Positions 63,785 through 64,000 of a stretch of DNA of 64,000 nt are shown in pieces. This stretch comes from Aureispira sp050633105. GTDB lineage: Bacteria; Bacteroidota; Bacteroidia; Chitinophagales; Saprospiraceae. The notes beneath the pieces are model-generated. The model was not told where the DNA came from. It saw nothing but the letters and a program-made list of their open reading frames with translations, and ran no database searches. The translations under genes and the position numbers were made by a program. The number at the start of each line of letters is the position of its first letter. The stretch's first letter is position 1. The stretch lies in contig JBOEFW010000007.1 in the NCBI GenBank assembly GCA_050633105.1, positions 29,337 through 93,336 on the forward strand. Direction: 5' to 3'.

Positions 63785-64000
63785 AGGTATGCCCCGAGGG
63801 GGAATATGTATCTTATGTAACATCGTCTACCACTTTTGTAAATTCCACCTAATTCTTATCTTTCTGTCTTTTGTTATTCTTGACAATAGAATAAAAATAC
63901 ATAGAACCCATATAAAATTTAGACAAATTTAAAATCACTCTCCCTATTTCAAGTACAAAATTATCCTATCTAGTTTATAACTAAGTACACTGTAACAGAA

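Noticed and set aside
63785..63830. Possible tRNA because of CCCCGAGGGGG beside the terminator
   Set aside because: No cloverleaf arms or T-loop (TTCRA) sequence could be fitted on either strand.
63639..63932. Plus-strand 97-codon frame near the right edge
   Set aside because: It begins with TTG, runs through a strong terminator hairpin (63756-63784) and has no protein-like features.

Overview
The window is a bacterial chromosome segment from the phylum Bacteroidota. The evidence is: three proteins with type IX secretion (T9SS) C-terminal sorting domains, a short (~290 aa) RpoD-like sigma factor lacking the long N-terminal region of proteobacterial RpoD, a TAnnTTTG-type -7 promoter box, FeoAB followed by a small Cys-rich protein, and A+T-rich spacers. 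The wealth of leucine-rich-repeat proteins, a Roco GTPase and a MACPF protein fits a marine Saprospira/Aureispira-like lineage, but that placement is inference. Two N bases at 30857-30858 mark an assembly join or gap.

Layout. 1-3.6 kb: the start of miaA (cut by the window edge), then the ferrous-iron operon feoA-feoB-small Cys-rich protein, and a decayed leucine-rich-repeat (LRR) gene end. 3.6-8.4 kb: an SPFH/SHOCT protein, a START-like protein, the primary sigma factor, a lipoprotein and a TetR regulator. 8.7-12.8 kb: an ECF sigma factor paired with a protein that appears to span both membranes (putative anti-sigma), bioD, and a second RpoD-like sigma factor. 12.9-24.9 kb: secreted proteins (Kelch/T9SS, a paralogous pair of which one is frameshifted, a GH113-like hydrolase, a subtilisin/T9SS protease) and a DUF819 permease. 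25.4-29.9 kb: an overlapping gene set encoding an AAA-type ATPase, an MscS-like membrane protein and a cation/proton antiporter. 30-33.2 kb: a roughly 1 kb A+T-rich gene-free stretch, an outer-membrane barrel, a rhodanese and a DUF983 protein.

33.3-47.3 kb is the most distinctive part. Five paralogous cytosolic LRR proteins share an N-terminal helical domain and a C-terminal cap. They are interrupted by one large T9SS adhesin and followed by an LRR-Roco GTPase whose LRR region contains a 198-bp higher-order DNA repeat. The remnant at 3.4-3.57 kb carries the same C-terminal cap, so the family has been copied and lost around this chromosome.

47.3-64 kb: an alpha/beta hydrolase, a tandem pair of small membrane proteins, an S41 protease, a decayed gene, a MACPF protein, a DUF4288-like protein, a Sel1-repeat protein, a DEAD-box helicase, a TetR-membrane protein-GNAT operon with a likely autoregulatory operator, an ankyrin protein, an ATP-grasp protein and several hypothetical genes, one of which is interrupted by an in-frame TGA. 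No rRNA, tRNA, CRISPR array, insertion sequence or prophage was recognised.
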